From an uncultured Myxococcales bacterium (lineage in GTDB: Bacteria; Myxococcota_A; Polyangia; Polyangiales; Polyangiaceae): a stretch of 21,836 bases of DNA. Within the stretch, counting starts at the first letter, position 1. The number at the start of each line of letters is the position of its first letter. Below the pieces are notes generated by a model. It made no database searches. It saw only the letters and a program-made list of their open reading frames with translations, and was not told the DNA's origin. Shown in pieces: positions 20,599 through 21,836 of this stretch. A program made the position numbers and the translations under genes. The stretch covers positions 1 through 21,836 of the forward strand of contig CALKVG010000680.1 of the NCBI GenBank assembly GCA_937998045.1, read 5' to 3'.

Positions 20599-21836
20599 AT
20601 GGCCAAACGCGCGCACGACCTCAACTGGACGATTCCGCGCCCCGGCGAGACGGTCGCCGGCAAATACGTCATCGAGGGCCTCTGCGGCCGGGGCGGGCTT
20701 GCAGCCGTCCTCCAGGCGATGCACGTCGGGCTCGATCAACGCGTCGCGATCAAGATGCTCCTCCCGGAATGGGCGGATGAGCCGCACGTCATCGAGCGCT
20801 TCCTGCGCGAGGGGCGGGCGGCCACGCGCATCCGCAGCGAGCACGTCGTGCGCGTCTTCGACGTCGGCACCTTCGAGAGCGGCGCGCCCTACCTCGTTCT
20901 CGAGTACCTGGAGGGACACAACCTCGACGACGTCATCGTTATGTGGGGCCCGCTCCCCGTCTCGACGGCGGTCGACTGGGTCCTCCAGGCCGCGGAGGCG
21001 ATCGCCGAGGCGCACTCGTACGGCATCGTGCACCGCGACCTGAAACCGGCGAACCTCTTTCTCACGCGGCGCGCCGACGGGGGCGCGTGCATCAAGGTCA
21101 TCGACTTCGGCCTCTCGAAGCTGACCGACCCGAACATGAACGGCGCGGGCGCAAAGCTGACGCGGGAGCACGACGTCCTCGGCTCGCCTCACTACATGGC
21201 CCCGGAGCAGCTGCGTGCGACGCGCGACGCCGGCCCGCCCGCCGACGTCTGGGCGCTCGGCGCCGTGTTGCACGAGCTCCTTACGGGGCAGACGCCCTTT
21301 CGCGGCGAGTCGATGCCCGAGCTTTGCGCCACCGTCCTCACGCAGCCGCCGGCGCGCGTCTCGTCGCTCCGCCCCAGCGTCCCGGCGGAGATCGAAGCGG
21401 CCGTCCTGCGGTGCCTGGAGAAGGAGCCGCAGGCGCGATTCGGGACGCTGGCGGAGTTCGCGCGCGCGCTCGCGCCGTTCGGAACTCCGGTGGCCCGCGA
21501 GTCGTGCGCACGCATCGAGCGCGTGCTCGAAGGAGGCGGGCGCACGAGCGACCTCTCGCTGCCTCCGATGCCTCCGATGGAGTCGGTCGAGCCGGCCGAG
21601 GAGGAGTGGCCGAGCGACGCGTACTTCGTCCCGAGGACGGGAGCGACGTCGCTAAAGACGGTCTTCGGGTCGCTGCTCGTGCTCGGCGCCCTCGGGATGG
21701 CCGCGTTCATGTGGATGTATTCGAGCGTCCACCCGAGCAGCGAACCACCTCGGGTCGGCGTGACGGCCCCGCAGGGAAGCGGCCCCGCGGCTCCGCGGGC
21801 GGGGGCGGCAAGCGGTCGTGAGGCGGGGTCTCGGTC
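20599..21836 (+). CDS. Eukaryote-like Ser/Thr protein kinase, membrane-anchored (3' end outside window)
   Basis: From ATG 20599 the frame is open to the window end (412 codons). The kinase domain covers about residues 22-300: Gly-rich loop (GLCGRGGLAAVLQ), Lys52 (VAIKMLLPE), Asp147 (HRDLKPANLF), Asp169 (IDFGLSK), GSPHYMAPEQL and DVWALGAVLHELLTG. All residues for catalysis are present. A Pro- and acid-rich juxtamembrane segment leads to one membrane helix at about 357-375 (FGSLLVLGALGMAAFMWMY), then a Pro/Ser/Gly-rich extracytoplasmic part that is cut off by the window. This is the PknB-like layout abundant in myxobacteria: cytoplasmic kinase, external sensor. The Gly loop has Ala-Ala where most have a small residue and Val-Tyr, a minor deviation. 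A hairpin (20548-20580) precedes the start. It is divergent from the M15 peptidase gene. Confidence 0.92.
   Translation, partial: MAKRAHDLNWTIPRPGETVAGKYVIEGLCGRGGLAAVLQAMHVGLDQRVAIKMLLPEWADEPHVIERFLREGRAATRIRSEHVVRVFDVGTFESGAPYLVLEYLEGHNLDDVIVMWGPLPVSTAVDWVLQAAEAIAEAHSYGIVHRDLKPANLFLTRRADGGACIKVIDFGLSKLTDPNMNGAGAKLTREHDVLGSPHYMAPEQLRATRDAGPPADVWALGAVLHELLTGQTPFRGESMPELCATVLTQPPARVSSLRPSVPAEIEAAVLRCLEKEPQARFGTLAEFARALAPFGTPVARESCARIERVLEGGGRTSDLSLPPMPPMESVEPAEEEWPSDAYFVPRTGATSLKTVFGSLLVLGALGMAAFMWMYSSVHPSSEPPRVGVTAPQGSGPAAPRAGAASGREAGSR

Overview
The window looks like chromosomal DNA of a very GC-rich, predatory/soil-type deltaproteobacterium, most probably a myxobacterium (Myxococcota, Polyangiales-like). 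The grounds are strong third-position GC bias, many GTG starts, a eukaryote-like Ser/Thr protein kinase with a C-terminal membrane anchor, several hybrid histidine kinases and free-standing receiver domains, a secreted FGE-sulfatase-like protein, Cys-rich and Pro/Ala-rich secreted proteins, and a histone-H1-like basic protein. The genus is inference. I see no rRNA, tRNA, CRISPR array, transposase or phage gene.

Layout. 1-2060: the 3' part of a Cys-rich secreted protein, then a short MurE-like Mur ligase lacking the usual N-terminal domain, convergent with a 54-residue membrane protein that has its own near-consensus promoter. 2062-3770: a Gfo/Idh/MocA oxidoreductase whose 3' end overlaps a 5'-truncated hybrid histidine kinase. 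4005-8478: a sigma70-like promoter placed for a (nearly) leaderless GTG start, a PAS protein that looks like a dead histidine kinase, and a CheB-CheR-PAS-PAS fusion with a seven-unit heptad coiled coil. 8505-14163 (minus strand): a response-regulator-like protein, a 62-residue protein coupled to it by an ATGA overlap, a 31-bp tandem repeat, an aldehyde dehydrogenase, and a 990-residue hybrid kinase with two complete transmitter modules around one receiver. 14547-16191: divergent metallophosphoesterase and nucleotidyltransferase-fold genes. 16225-18953: FGE-like protein, histone-like protein, patatin-like phospholipase. 18955-21836: a receiver protein with Glu in place of the phospho-acceptor Asp, an M15 peptidase lipoprotein, and a divergent Ser/Thr kinase running off the window.

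How the genes may work together. From about 3.0 to 14.2 kb most genes are signal-transduction parts, and many are atypical: a kinase fragment, a kinase without its His and ATP-binding boxes, a CheB/CheR fusion without a kinase of its own, a two-headed kinase, and a receiver with an altered acidic pocket. One reading is a dispersed phosphorelay in which the 990-residue kinase supplies phosphate and the degenerate proteins act as scaffolds or ligand sensors. This is inference: no chemoreceptor, CheA or CheW is present. A second theme is the cell envelope (MurE-like ligase, M15 peptidase, patatin), but those genes are scattered and not visibly co-transcribed.
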